From Sphingopyxis indica (GTDB taxonomy: Bacteria > Pseudomonadota > Alphaproteobacteria > Sphingomonadales > Sphingomonadaceae): 62,826 nucleotides of DNA. The stretch lies in the NCBI RefSeq assembly GCF_900188185.1, contig NZ_FZPA01000016.1, positions 1 to 62,826 on the forward strand, written 5' to 3'. Numbering within the stretch: position 1 is the first letter of the stretch; each line of letters opens with the position of its first letter. Made by a program: the position numbers and the translations under genes. Positions 55,749-62,826 of this stretch are shown here, one piece after another. The notes beneath the pieces are model-generated. The model did no database searches. It was not told the DNA's origin and worked only from the letters and a program-made list of their open reading frames with translations.

Positions 55749-56924
55749 CTAATCTTCGCTGCGCGCCGATTTGCGAACTTTACCTAATGTCGCAATGATG
55801 CCGTGCATCATCCTGATATCATTATAGGACCAGCCGGTCTTGGTCAGCGTGGTGCGCAAGGTCCGCAGCGTCGCTTCAGTACGATCGGCGGGGAAGAAAT
55901 AGCCCGCGGCGTCCAGGTCGCGGACGAGATGGCGGATCAGCTCCTCCATCTCGCCGTGCGGTGCGGGCGGGTCTAGATCGACCGCGGGCGGCTGGGCGAG
56001 CGCCTGTCCCTTCGACCATTCATAGGCGAGCAGGATCACCGCCTGCGCGAGGTTCAGCGAGCCGAATTCGGGGTTGATCGGCACGGTGACGATCTTGTGC
56101 GCGAGAGCGACATCGTCGGTTTCGAGCCCTGAACGTTCGGGGCCGAAGACAAAGGCCGAGCGCCCCGCGTCCGCATGGACCTCGCGCGCCGCCGCCTCGG
56201 GCGTCAGCACCGGCTTGGTGACGCCGCGCTTGCGGACCGTGGTAGCATAGATGGTGGTGCAATCGGTGACCGCGTCGGCGAGCGTCTCGAACACCTCGGC
56301 ATTGGCGAGCACGATGTCGGCGCCCGACGCCGCCGGTCCCGCGTCGGGGTTCGGCCAGCCGTCGCGCGGCGCGACGAGGCGCATTTCGGTCAGCCCGAAA
56401 TTGAGCATCGCGCGCGCCGCCTTGCCGATATTTTCACCCAGTTGCGGACGAACGAGAACGATGACGGGGGGAGGGGAGGTCTCGGTCCTTCGAGACGCGC
56501 CCCTTCGACTGCCTTGCAGGCGCTCAGGACAGGCTTCGCCGGGGCTCAGCCGCTCCTCAGGACGAACGGGGGTGGAAAAGACCCGTCCGTCCTGAGGAGG
56601 GGAGGAGACTGAGCTTGGCGAAGGCTCCGGACCGTCTCGAAGGACTTTTGCCCTGCTCGCGAGCCGACGGATAGCCGGCCAATCTTCGCGTATGAGGGCT
56701 TCCTTCTTGGCGCGCGACCAACCCTTGATCTGCCGTTCGGCTTCCAACGCTTCCAACCGGGTTGGAAATTCGGCGCTCCAGACGAGTTCAACGGGTCCTT
56801 TGCGCGCCGTATAACCGGGGATTTCCTTGGCCTGATGCTGTGCGACACGATGCTCCAAATGGTCGGTATGACCGACATAGTAGCTGCCATCTCGGCAGCG
56901 AAGCATATAGGCCCAGAAAGTCAT
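55749..56924 (-). CDS. trmJ: Apparent GIY-YIG domain/TrmJ tRNA methyltransferase fusion
   Basis: 391 codons in one frame. Residues 1-92 form a GIY-YIG nuclease-like domain (YMLRCRDGSYYVGHTDHLEHRVAQH, UPF0213/YhbQ type). Residues about 95-151 are low-complexity and correspond exactly to the inverted repeat at 56485-56645. Residues 152-391 are a SPOUT methyltransferase: VIVLVRPQLGENIGKAARAMLNFG, FVFGPERSGLETDDVALA and INPEFGSLNLAQAVILLAYEW, typical TrmJ, which 2'-O-methylates tRNA position 32. No ATG, GTG or TTG lies near the TrmJ start, so either a true fusion or two genes joined by the repeat. Confidence 0.7.
   Translation of the reverse strand: MTFWAYMLRCRDGSYYVGHTDHLEHRVAQHQAKEIPGYTARKGPVELVWSAEFPTRLEALEAERQIKGWSRAKKEALIREDWPAIRRLASRAKVLRDGPEPSPSSVSSPPQDGRVFSTPVRPEERLSPGEACPERLQGSRRGASRRTETSPPPVIVLVRPQLGENIGKAARAMLNFGLTEMRLVAPRDGWPNPDAGPAASGADIVLANAEVFETLADAVTDCTTIYATTVRKRGVTKPVLTPEAAAREVHADAGRSAFVFGPERSGLETDDVALAHKIVTVPINPEFGSLNLAQAVILLAYEWSKGQALAQPPAVDLDPPAPHGEMEELIRHLVRDLDAAGYFFPADRTEATLRTLRTTLTKTGWSYNDIRMMHGIIATLGKVRKSARSED
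56485..56645. repeat. Dispersed inverted repeat lying inside the TrmJ frame
   Basis: 161 bases with ends GTCCTTCGAGACG (56485-56497) and CGTCTCGAAGGAC (56633-56645), plus inner CTCCTCAGGACGAACGGG and CGTCCTGAGGAGG pairs. Same family as 48773-48889 and 56964-57081, but here it is within an open frame. Confidence 0.85.
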
Positions 56925-56963
56925 GCCTTGCAGATGTCCCGAAATTTGTGTCGATCAGGACAA

Positions 56964-57081
56964 CCGTTCGTCCTGAGGAGCCATTGAGCTTGTCGAAATG
57001 GCATCTCGAAGGACTGTGGCGCGGCGTCAAGTCCTTCGAGAAGGGTCTTCGCCAAGCTCAGCCCCTCCTCAGGACGAACGG
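56964..57081. repeat. Dispersed inverted repeat (CGTTCGTCCTGAGGAG type)
   Basis: 118 bases with perfect 17-base outer arms CCGTTCGTCCTGAGGAG and CTCCTCAGGACGAACGG, and inner CTTGTCGAAATGGC, CTCGAAGGAC/GTCCTTCGAG pairs. It fills the gap between nrdR and the GIY-YIG start. Confidence 0.9.
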
Positions 57082-57098
57082 GCGTGGTCGGAGCCTTG

Positions 57099-57563
57099 CT
57101 AACCCTTCTGCGCCGCCTCGTTGATCGTCGAGGCGAATTCCTCGAAGTCCTTGGCTTCGGTGAAGTCGCGATAGACGCTGGCGAAGCGGATATAGGCGAC
57201 ATTGTCGAAGCCCTTCAGCGCCTCCATCACCATCGCGCCGATCTGCTGCGCCTGCACCTCGCTGTCGCCCGAGGTTTCGAGCTGGCGCTGGATGCCCGAA
57301 ACGAGCCGCTCGATCCGCGCGCCGTCGATCGGCCGCTTGCGGCACGCGATCTGGACGCTGCGCATCAGCTTTTCGCGATCGAACGGCTCGCGGCGGCCGT
57401 CGGCCTTGAGCACCCCGACTTCGCGCAGCTGAATGCGCTCGAAGGTCGTGAAGCGCGCCCCGCAATCCTCGCATTGCCGCCGCCGCCGGATCGCCGCGCC
57501 GTCCTCGGTGGGACGGCTGTCCTTCACCTGGCTGTCTTCATGGCCGCAATAGGGGCAGCGCAT
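57099..57563 (-). CDS. nrdR: Transcriptional repressor NrdR
   Basis: 154 residues, usual length. Zinc ribbon [22 protein letters not shown] with [13 protein letters not shown] (four Cys), then the ATP-cone [29 protein letters not shown]. NrdR senses dATP/ATP and represses ribonucleotide reductase genes. Gene order glyA-nrdR upstream of trmJ is common in alphaproteobacteria. Confidence 0.97.
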   Translation of the reverse strand: MRCPYCGHEDSQVKDSRPTEDGAAIRRRRQCEDCGARFTTFERIQLREVGVLKADGRREPFDREKLMRSVQIACRKRPIDGARIERLVSGIQRQLETSGDSEVQAQQIGAMVMEALKGFDNVAYIRFASVYRDFTEAKDFEEFASTINEAAQKG

Positions 57564-57566
57564 CGG

Positions 57567-57779
57567 TCAGGGTCGGACCCGGTTGTAAAGCGCGATCGCA
57601 GCGCCCGCGAGCAGGCCGACGGGCCAGCTGATCACCGGCAGCACCGCGCCGGCGACCGCGCCGATGCCGCCGCCGATCAGCACGGGCTTGGTCGAGGGGT
57701 GGTCGAGCCCCTCCTTGCCCATCGCCTTGATCTCCTCGACCGTGTCGCCGAGCAGGGTTTCGATCTTCGGTTTCGCCAT
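57567..57779 (-). CDS. Small protein with glycine-rich membrane hairpin (70 aa)
   Basis: MAKPKIETLLGDTVEEIKAMGKEGL, then two hydrophobic segments (LIGGGIGAVAGAVLPVI and WPVGLLAGAAIALYN). Probably a small inner-membrane protein with two short helices. Function unknown; it lies one base after the glyA stop and 3 bases before nrdR, so it is in the operon. Confidence 0.7.
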   Translation of the reverse strand: MAKPKIETLLGDTVEEIKAMGKEGLDHPSTKPVLIGGGIGAVAGAVLPVISWPVGLLAGAAIALYNRVRP

Positions 57780-57780
57780 C

Positions 57781-59088
57781 TCAGCCTCCATAGATGGGAA
57801 AGCGTTCGCACAGCGCGCGGACGCGGCGGCGCACATCGGCTTCGACGTCGGCGTCGCCATGTTCGCCCTTGTCGCGCAGCGCTTCGAGCACATCGGCCAC
57901 CATATCGCCGATTTCCTCGAATTCCGCGATACCGAAACCGCGCGTCGTGCCCGCGGGCGATCCGACGCGGATGCCGCTGGTCTTCACGGGGGGCAGCGGG
58001 TCGAAGGGCACGCCATTCTTGTTGCAGGTGATCGCGCTGCGCTCGAGCGCTTCGTCGGCGTCGCGCCCGGTGACGCCGAGCGGGCGGAGGTCGATCAGCG
58101 CGAGGTGCGTGTCGGTGCCGCCCGCGACGATGTCGGCGCCGCGCGCCTTCAGCCGGTTGGCGAGCGCCTGCGCGTTGGCGATCGTCGCTTTCGCATAGTC
58201 CTTGAACTCCGGGCGCAGCGCTTCGCCGAAGGCCACCGCCTTCGCGGCGATGACGTGCATCAGCGGACCGCCCTGCAGGCCGGGGAAAACGGCCGAGTTG
58301 ATGCGCTTGGCGATCGCTTCGTCATTGGTCAGGATCATGCCGCCGCGCGGGCCGCGCAGCGTCTTGTGCGTCGTCGTGGTCACGACATGCGCGTGCGGAA
58401 GCGGCGAGGGATGCGCACCGCCGGCGACGAGCCCCGCGAAATGCGCCATATCGACCATCAGCAGCGCGCCAACATCGTCGGCGATGGCGCGGAAGCGCGC
58501 GAAATCGAGCGTGCGCGGATAGGCCGAACCGCCCGCGATGATCAGCGCCGGACGATGCTCCTTCGCCAGCGCCTCGACCTGGTCGAAATCGACGAGATGG
58601 TCATCGGCGCGCACGCCATATTGCACGGCGTTGAACCATTTCCCCGACATCGCCGGCGGCGCGCCGTGGGTCAGGTGGCCGCCCGCGTCGAGGCTCATGC
58701 CCAGGATCGTCGCGCCGGGCTTGGTCAGCGCGAGCATCACCGCGCCGTTCGCCTGTGCGCCCGAATGCGGCTGGACATTGGCAAAGCCGCAGTCGAACAG
58801 CGCCTTGGCGCGGTCGATCGCCAGGCTTTCGACCTCGTCCGACGGCGCGCAGCCCTGATAATAGCGGCGGCCCGGATAGCCCTCGGCATATTTGTTGGTG
58901 AAGACCGATCCCTGCGCCTCGAGCACTGCTTTCGAAACGATATTCTCCGAAGCGATCAGCTCGATCTGATATTGCTCGCGCTCGAGCTCATGCTTCATCG
59001 CCGCGGCGACGGCGGGGTCGACGGTGCCGACGCCGTCGGTGAAATAGCCGGCCGATTTGATGGGTTTGGCGAGCGTTTCGGTGGTCAT
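57781..59088 (-). CDS. glyA: Serine hydroxymethyltransferase
   Basis: 435 residues from the ATG at 59088. Hallmarks: [63 protein letters not shown] and the PLP Lys in [16 protein letters not shown]. It interconverts serine and glycine with tetrahydrofolate, providing one-carbon units and glycine for HemA. rpiB upstream overlaps it by 4 bases (ATGA). Confidence 0.97.
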   Translation of the reverse strand: MTTETLAKPIKSAGYFTDGVGTVDPAVAAAMKHELEREQYQIELIASENIVSKAVLEAQGSVFTNKYAEGYPGRRYYQGCAPSDEVESLAIDRAKALFDCGFANVQPHSGAQANGAVMLALTKPGATILGMSLDAGGHLTHGAPPAMSGKWFNAVQYGVRADDHLVDFDQVEALAKEHRPALIIAGGSAYPRTLDFARFRAIADDVGALLMVDMAHFAGLVAGGAHPSPLPHAHVVTTTTHKTLRGPRGGMILTNDEAIAKRINSAVFPGLQGGPLMHVIAAKAVAFGEALRPEFKDYAKATIANAQALANRLKARGADIVAGGTDTHLALIDLRPLGVTGRDADEALERSAITCNKNGVPFDPLPPVKTSGIRVGSPAGTTRGFGIAEFEEIGDMVADVLEALRDKGEHGDADVEADVRRRVRALCERFPIYGG

Positions 59089-59537
59089 CGGCTGGTCTCC
59101 AGAACGGGAGGGTGGGAAAGTTTGTCGACACGGCGAACGTGGCGGTCGCCGGCGAAGTCGGTGGTCAGGAAGGCATCGAGACACGCCTTTGCCATGTCGA
59201 TGCCGGTCAGCCGCGCGCCCATGGCGACGACGTTGGCGTCGTTATGTTCGCGCGCGAGTTTCGCCGACAGCGGTTCGGAAACGAGTGCGCAACGGCACGC
59301 GGGGTTGCGGTTGACCGAAATCGAGATGCCGATGCCCGAGCCGCAGAGCGCGACCCCGCGCTCGGCTCGGCCGTTCGCGACCGCTTCGGCGAGGGCGTAG
59401 CCATAGTCGGGATAATCGACGCTCTCGGGCCCGTTGGTGCCGAGGTCGGCGACCTCATGGCCTGCGTCGCGCAGCCAGTCGGCGAGCGCGGCCTTCAGCT
59501 CCCAGGCGGCGTGGTCGGAGGCGATGGCGATGCGCAT
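59085..59537 (-). CDS. rpiB: Ribose-5-phosphate isomerase B
   Basis: 150 residues. [22 protein letters not shown] with the Asp-His pair, [29 protein letters not shown] (active-site Cys near 66) and [13 protein letters not shown]. Isomerises ribulose-5-phosphate and ribose-5-phosphate (or allose-6-phosphate). It opens the run rpiB-glyA-small protein-nrdR. Its stop overlaps the glyA start. Confidence 0.95.
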   Translation of the reverse strand: MRIAIASDHAAWELKAALADWLRDAGHEVADLGTNGPESVDYPDYGYALAEAVANGRAERGVALCGSGIGISISVNRNPACRCALVSEPLSAKLAREHNDANVVAMGARLTGIDMAKACLDAFLTTDFAGDRHVRRVDKLSHPPVLETSR

Positions 59538-59685
59538 GGCGCGTCTCCCGGAAAGGCTTGGACGGAATCGATGAGCGCGCTTTAAGCCAAGCCGCCGCGA
59601 TTGGCCATAAGCGGCAGCCGCTTTTGACGCGATTTTGTCACGAAGCGTGTTTGACGGACATCGCGGCGCGGCATAGAGCCCGCCC

Positions 59686-59850
59686 ATGGGCGACCTTCTG
59701 CTTTCGATCGTGATGCTCGGCGCGCTCGCACTGCTCGGCGGCGCCGTGCTGGTGTTCCGCAATGGCGACCGCCGCCGCGCGCTGCTGATGCTGATCGCGG
59801 CGCTGGTGCTCTTCGCCAATGTCGCGATCTGGCTGGTGCCGGTGAAATAA
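59686..59850 (+). CDS. Small membrane protein (54 aa)
   Basis: ATG at 59686 to TAA at 59850; too short for usual calling. MGDLLLSIVMLGALALLGGA is one helix, then a short basic loop (RNGDRRRA) and a second helix LLMLIAALVLFANVAIWLV. A two-helix inner-membrane protein; similar short proteins are frequent beside rpiB in sphingomonads. Function unknown. Confidence 0.7.
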   Translation: MGDLLLSIVMLGALALLGGAVLVFRNGDRRRALLMLIAALVLFANVAIWLVPVK

Positions 59851-59984
59851 TCCTCCCCGGAACGGGGAGGGGGACCGCCGAAGGCGGTGGAGGGGGCTAT
59901 CGGCCTGGCGCGAGGCGCAATGACGCGAACCCCCTCCGTCAGCGCTGCGCGCTGCCACCTCCCCACAAGTGGGGAGGATCTTTT
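59851..59984. repeat. Palindrome-bounded intergenic repeat, another subtype
   Basis: About 134 bases beginning CTCCCCGGAACGGGGAGGGG and ending CCTCCCCACAAGTGGGGAGG; inside are CCGCCGAAGGCGG and TCAGCGCTGCGCGCTGCC. Same architecture as the elements at 22417 and 25936 (hairpins at both ends, GC-rich core) but with different core sequence. Confidence 0.75.
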
Positions 59985-59986
59985 CA

Positions 59987-60643
59987 TCACCGAATCGGCG
60001 AGTCCGGGGCGAGCCGCATATCCAGATAGTTATCGAGCGACTTCATCAACTGGTCGAGCTCATGCTCGAAGAAATGGTTCGCGCGCGGGATCTCGTCATG
60101 ATGGATGGTGATGCCCTTTTGCGTACGCAGCTTGTCGACCAGCTTCTGGATCGCCGACGGCGGGACGATCTCGTCCTGCCCGCCCGCGACGATGATGCCC
60201 GACGAAGGGCAGGGGGCGAGGAAGCTGAAGTCGTACATGTTCGCCGGCGGCGCAACCGACAGGAAACCGCGAATCTCGGGGCGGCGCATCAGGAGCTGCA
60301 TTCCGATCCACGCGCCGAAGCTGAAGCCGGCAACCCACGTCGTCTGCGCTTCGGGATGGATCGACTGAACCCAGTCGAGCGCCGACGCTGCATCGCTCAG
60401 CTCGCCGACGCCGTTGTCGAAGGTGCCCTGGCTGCGCCCGACGCCGCGGAAGTTGAAGCGCAGGGTCGCAAAGCCGCGCGCGACGAAGCTCTTGTACATC
60501 GCCTGGGTGATGCGATCGTTCATCGTGCCGCCGCCCTGCGGATGCGGATGCAGGATCAGCGCGACCGGCGCGCGCGGGCGCGGGGGGGGCGAAAAACGGC
60601 CTTCGATGCGGCCCTCGGGGCCGGGGAAAATGACGTCGGGCAT
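59987..60643 (-). CDS. Alpha/beta hydrolase (dienelactone-hydrolase-like, YfhR/YitV type)
   Basis: 218 residues. HPHPQGGGTMNDRITQAM near residue 33, FNFRGVGRSQGTFDNGVGELSDA, nucleophile elbow AGFSFGAWIGMQL (Ser near 107), Asp in GGQDEIVPP and His in ANHFFE. This matches cytosolic hydrolases annotated as alpha/beta hydrolase family 'YqiA-like'; substrate unknown. It faces the cysteine desulfurase gene across 268 bases containing a Fur-like site. Confidence 0.82.
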   Translation of the reverse strand: MPDVIFPGPEGRIEGRFSPPPRPRAPVALILHPHPQGGGTMNDRITQAMYKSFVARGFATLRFNFRGVGRSQGTFDNGVGELSDAASALDWVQSIHPEAQTTWVAGFSFGAWIGMQLLMRRPEIRGFLSVAPPANMYDFSFLAPCPSSGIIVAGGQDEIVPPSAIQKLVDKLRTQKGITIHHDEIPRANHFFEHELDQLMKSLDNYLDMRLAPDSPIR

Positions 60644-60748
60644 AGGCGCACCTTCTATATGTCTTGGGCTTGCCAGTGATTCGCCGAGGGGCGGGGTGGC
60701 GGAGCGGAAGCGGCGCCTATATAGAAATTGGGTAGCAAGTTGCAACTT

Positions 60749-60765
60749 TTGCGAATGGTTCGCAA
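60749..60765. promoter_or_regulatory. Fur-like operator between hydrolase and cysteine desulfurase
   Basis: TTGCGAA-TGG-TTCGCAA, a perfect 7-base inverted repeat with a 3-base spacer, 106 bases before the hydrolase start and 146 before the desulfurase start. Another dyad GTTGCAAC lies next to it (60739-60746). Core identical in design to the site at hemA. Confidence 0.6.
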
Positions 60766-60790
60766 TAAGGAGCTGGGAGAGCCCTTTTCC

Positions 60791-60874
60791 TCCTCGTCAC
60801 CCCGGACTTGATCCGGGGTCCATTCACACAGCACCGGAAGAATGGACCCCGGATCAAGTCCGGGGTGACGAGGA
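60791..60874. repeat. Perfect 35-base inverted repeat, 14-base loop
   Basis: Arms 60791-60825 and 60840-60874 are exact reverse complements containing CACCCCGGACTTGATCCGGG. The same arm appears half-size at 62434-62457 where an IS element has joined. It lies between the Fur-like site and the desulfurase start, so a desulfurase promoter upstream would have to read through it. Confidence 0.95.
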
Positions 60875-60911
60875 ATGGAACCGGCTCGACACTGGCAGGA
60901 TTAGAAGGCAG

Positions 60912-62012
60912 ATGCCCGCAATGATCTACCTCGATTACCAGGCCACTACCCCGCTCGCTCCCGAGGCGCGCGAGGCGATGCTGCGCTGGCTTGAGGGGCC
61001 GGGTGGGGGCGACGGTTTCGCGAACCCGTCGAGCACGCACAAGGCGGGGCGCGCTGCCGCCGCCGCGGTCGAGGTCGCGCGCGATCAGGTCGCGGCGCTG
61101 CTGCCGAAGGGCGGGCGCGTCTATTTCACCTCGGGCGCGACCGAGGCGCTCAACTGGGCGCTGTTTCGCGGCACGCAGGCGAAACCGGGCGGCGTCGCGG
61201 GGCTCAGCATCGAACATGCGGCTTCGCTCCAGTGCCTCGAACGGCTGAATGCCATGATCCTGCCGGTCGATGGCGCCGGGCTCGCGCTGCCGCCCGACGA
61301 CGCGCTGATCCCCGAGGGCGGGATCGTCGCGACGATGCTCGTCAACAACGAGGTCGGGACGATCCAGCCGGTCGCCGATTTCGTTGCCGCTGCCCATGCG
61401 AAGGACAGCCTGCTGCTGTGCGACGCGGTGCAGGGCTTCGGGCGCGTCGCGATCCCCGATGGCCCGGACCTGATCGCCATATCGGCGCACAAGATCCACG
61501 GACCCAAGGGGATCGGTGCGCTGTGGGTGAAGGATGGCGTCGATCTGGAACCGCTGATGTTCGGCGGCGCGCAGGAACAGGGGATGCGCTCGGGCACGGT
61601 TTCGCCCGCGCTGTGCGCAGGTTTCGGGGCTGCGGCGGCGCTTGCGGCCGAACGGATGGACAAGGACGCAAGCCATGTCGAGCGCCTCTGGTCGCTCGCG
61701 ATGGATATGCTCCCCGAATGGACGCTCAACGGCGCGGCGGATGCGCGCTATCACGGCAATCTCAACGTCCGGCGCGAGGGCGTCAACGGGTTGCGCCTGA
61801 TGTCCGACGCGCGCGAGGTCGCCTTCTCGCTCGGCAGCGCGTGCGGCAGCGGGTCGGGCAAGGTCAGCCATGTGCTGCGCGCGATGGGGGTGAGCGAAGC
61901 CGACGCCCGCGCCTCGATCCGGCTCGGCTGGGGGCGCTATACGAGCGAAGCGGATTTGCGCGACGGGCTGAACGCGATCAAGGCCGCGGCGCGGCTGCAG
62001 GGGGTCAATTGA
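60912..62012 (+). CDS. Cysteine desulfurase (NifS/IscS type)
   Basis: 366 residues from the ATG at 60912 (AAGG 6 bases upstream). YLDYQATTPLAPEAREAML start, SGATEALNWAL, LVNNEVGTIQPV, CDAVQGFGRV, PLP Lys in SAHKIHGPKGIGALW, and the flexible catalytic Cys in LGSACGSGSGKVSHVL. It takes sulfur from cysteine for Fe-S clusters or tRNA. The following 2Fe-2S ferredoxin gene overlaps by one base, and the Fur-like site upstream fits iron control. Confidence 0.92.
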   Translation: MPAMIYLDYQATTPLAPEAREAMLRWLEGPGGGDGFANPSSTHKAGRAAAAAVEVARDQVAALLPKGGRVYFTSGATEALNWALFRGTQAKPGGVAGLSIEHAASLQCLERLNAMILPVDGAGLALPPDDALIPEGGIVATMLVNNEVGTIQPVADFVAAAHAKDSLLLCDAVQGFGRVAIPDGPDLIAISAHKIHGPKGIGALWVKDGVDLEPLMFGGAQEQGMRSGTVSPALCAGFGAAAALAAERMDKDASHVERLWSLAMDMLPEWTLNGAADARYHGNLNVRREGVNGLRLMSDAREVAFSLGSACGSGSGKVSHVLRAMGVSEADARASIRLGWGRYTSEADLRDGLNAIKAAARLQGVN

Positions 62013-62341
62013 TGCGCGTTACCTTCATCCACGCCGACGGCAAGGGCCGCACCGAGGTCGAGGCCGATCCCGGCGACATATTGCTCGACGTCGCGCAGGC
62101 GCACCTGATGCCGCTCGAAGGGACGTGCGAGGGCCAGATGGCCTGCTCGACCTGCCACGTCATCGTCGCGAAAGAGGATTTCGGCCGCCTGCCGCCCGCG
62201 AGCGAAGAGGAGGAGGATATGCTCGACCTTGCGGCGGGCGTGCGCCGGACGAGCCGCCTGTCGTGCCAGATCGTGCTGACCGAGGATATGGACGGGCTGA
62301 CCGTGCAGATTCCCGCCGAGAGCCGGAATATGCAGGGGTAG
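62012..62341 (+). CDS. 2Fe-2S ferredoxin (adrenodoxin type)
   Basis: 109 residues from an ATG overlapping the desulfurase stop (TGATG). Cluster ligands CEGQMACSTCHVIV (C-x5-C-x2-C) and the distal Cys in RLSCQIVL; MLDLAAGVRRTSRLSC matches ISC-type (Fdx) ferredoxins. It supplies electrons for cluster assembly or for a monooxygenase; the context favours Fe-S assembly. Confidence 0.93.
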   Translation: MRVTFIHADGKGRTEVEADPGDILLDVAQAHLMPLEGTCEGQMACSTCHVIVAKEDFGRLPPASEEEEDMLDLAAGVRRTSRLSCQIVLTEDMDGLTVQIPAESRNMQG

Positions 62342-62433
62342 GGGGAGTCTCGGAATCGTGGTGGAGCCCTGCGGTTACGGAGGCGGCGGCCTTCTACACG
62401 ACGGCTTTCGACCGGAGGCCGACCTCCCTCTTC

Positions 62434-62457
62434 TCGTCACCCCGGACTTGATCCGGG
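62434..62457. repeat. Truncated half of the CCCCGGACTTGATCCGGGG hairpin
   Basis: TCGTCACCCCGGACTTGATC... matches the left arm at 60795-60817 but stops at GGG (62457), where IS30-type sequence starts. The IS has cut this copy. Confidence 0.75.
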
Positions 62458-62826
62458 TGTGGATTCACATTTGAAGTGCAACGGTATGAAGACTTCGGCT
62501 GGGGTTTGGAAGCCGAGGCATTTTCTGGGAGTATTGTTGTAGATTGCGATGATGGCGTCGAAGGCGTTGGGGGGCAAGTCGTCGAGGCTGGTTTTTCGGG
62601 GGAGGTATCGACGGAGGCGACCGATGGCGTTTTCGATGCCGCCTTTCTGCCATGGGGCGTGCGGATCGCAGAAGAAGGCCTGGATAGCGAGTTGCCTTTC
62701 GATGCGGTGATGGCGGGTAAATTCGGTGCCATTGTCGAAGGTGATCGACCGTCGCAGCGACGCGGGCATTGGCTGGAGCAACTGGACGATGGCGTCGGCG
62801 ACGGGATCGGCCTTGAGGCTGTTTTG
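62437..62826 (-). CDS. IS30-family transposase (partial, C-terminal part)
   Basis: About 129 codons, running off the right edge, so the N terminus is absent. DDE core: SITFDNGTEFTRH (second Asp), then FFCDPHAPWQKGGIENAIGRLRRYLP with the catalytic Glu, plus AIYNNTPRKCLGFQTPAEVF, all typical of IS30. The frame ends LHFKCESTPGSSPG, with the stop at 62437-62439 in flanking repeat sequence outside the likely IS end. Confidence 0.9.
   Translation of the reverse strand, partial: QNSLKADPVADAIVQLLQPMPASLRRSITFDNGTEFTRHHRIERQLAIQAFFCDPHAPWQKGGIENAIGRLRRYLPRKTSLDDLPPNAFDAIIAIYNNTPRKCLGFQTPAEVFIPLHFKCESTPGSSPG
62458..62826 (-). mobile_element. IS30-family insertion sequence (left part only)
   Basis: Left boundary placed at about 62458, where the copy of the palindromic repeat breaks off and TGTGGATTCACATTTGAAGT begins. 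The right end and both inverted-repeat tips cannot be checked because the window ends. Insertion inside a palindrome fits the known target taste of IS30 family elements. Confidence 0.75.

Noticed and set aside
58990..59140. Possible riboswitch upstream of glyA
   Set aside because: rpiB overlaps the glyA start, leaving no leader; no glycine-riboswitch-like core seen near rpiB either.
62342..62433. Possible extra gene between ferredoxin and the IS
   Set aside because: About 90 bases with no start plus ribosome site; reading frames are short and repeat-like.

Overview
The window looks like a chromosome segment from a GC-rich alphaproteobacterium of the order Sphingomonadales. Sphingopyxis or a close relative is my best guess, by pattern recognition only. 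The support is alphaproteobacterial 5-aminolevulinate synthase (HemA) instead of the glutamate route, the block rpmF-plsX-fabH-ihfA-merR, frequent GTG and TTG starts, many short sphingomonad-type hypothetical proteins, and intergenic space full of palindromic repeats. Almost all of it is housekeeping; only the left 4 kb and the extreme right end look accessory.

Layout. 1-4.2 kb: carbohydrate-related genes (FucP-type sugar transporter cut by the window edge, BD-FAE-like esterase, polysaccharide deacetylase) and a beta-lactamase-fold lipoprotein, ending at the 3' end of a tRNA-Ser. 4.3-14.4 kb: secreted cyclophilin, DUF1905, tRNA-Thr, AI-2E-type permease, a LysR regulator divergent from a bacterial Cdc48/VCP ATPase, MFS transporter, phospholipid-type methyltransferase, phospholipase D/cardiolipin synthase family protein, rpoZ. 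14.4-22.3 kb, all on the minus strand: DUF3800, ftsH, tilS, cpoB, a RodZ-like protein, hslUV. 22.6-31.4 kb: pyrC, ygfZ-like, retropepsin, MBL hydrolase, MAPEG, rpmF-plsX-fabH-ihfA-merR, SixA phosphatase. 31.4-44.3 kb: DinG-like helicase, carboxynorspermidine/carboxyspermidine dehydrogenase, threonine dehydratase family, btaAB (betaine lipid synthesis), hemA, murI, plsY-dprA. 44.5-54.9 kb: a pair of acyl-CoA dehydrogenases, response regulator, HerA-like ATPase, the cluster M28 peptidase-aguA-DUF3147-aguB-beta barrel, rpsD. 55-62.8 kb: chorismate mutase, an apparent GIY-YIG/TrmJ fusion, nrdR, glyA-rpiB, alpha/beta hydrolase, cysteine desulfurase and 2Fe-2S ferredoxin, then an IS30-family transposase running off the end.

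How genes work together. FtsH, HslUV and Cdc48 are three AAA+ machines for protein turnover or remodelling. PlsX, PlsY and FabH feed acyl chains into phospholipid. BtaA and BtaB make a phosphorus-free betaine lipid, and the DNA upstream of btaA carries Pho-box-like repeats, so a phosphate-starvation switch is likely. AguA, AguB and the carboxynorspermidine dehydrogenase homologue are parts of agmatine-to-putrescine-to-carboxyspermidine polyamine synthesis. hemA and the cysteine desulfurase/ferredoxin locus share the same Fur-like palindrome, TGCGAA-N3-TTCGCA.

Most interesting observations: (1) a palindromic intergenic repeat has become the in-frame linker between a GIY-YIG domain and TrmJ; (2) Pho-box-like repeats upstream of btaAB; (3) matching Fur-like operators at hemA and at the Fe-S locus; (4) two copies of a repeat whose hairpin stems differ in sequence but both pair perfectly, suggesting a selected structure; (5) an IS30-family insertion inside a dispersed palindrome. 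I found no clear new multi-gene defence or biosynthetic system, CRISPR array, prophage or riboswitch.
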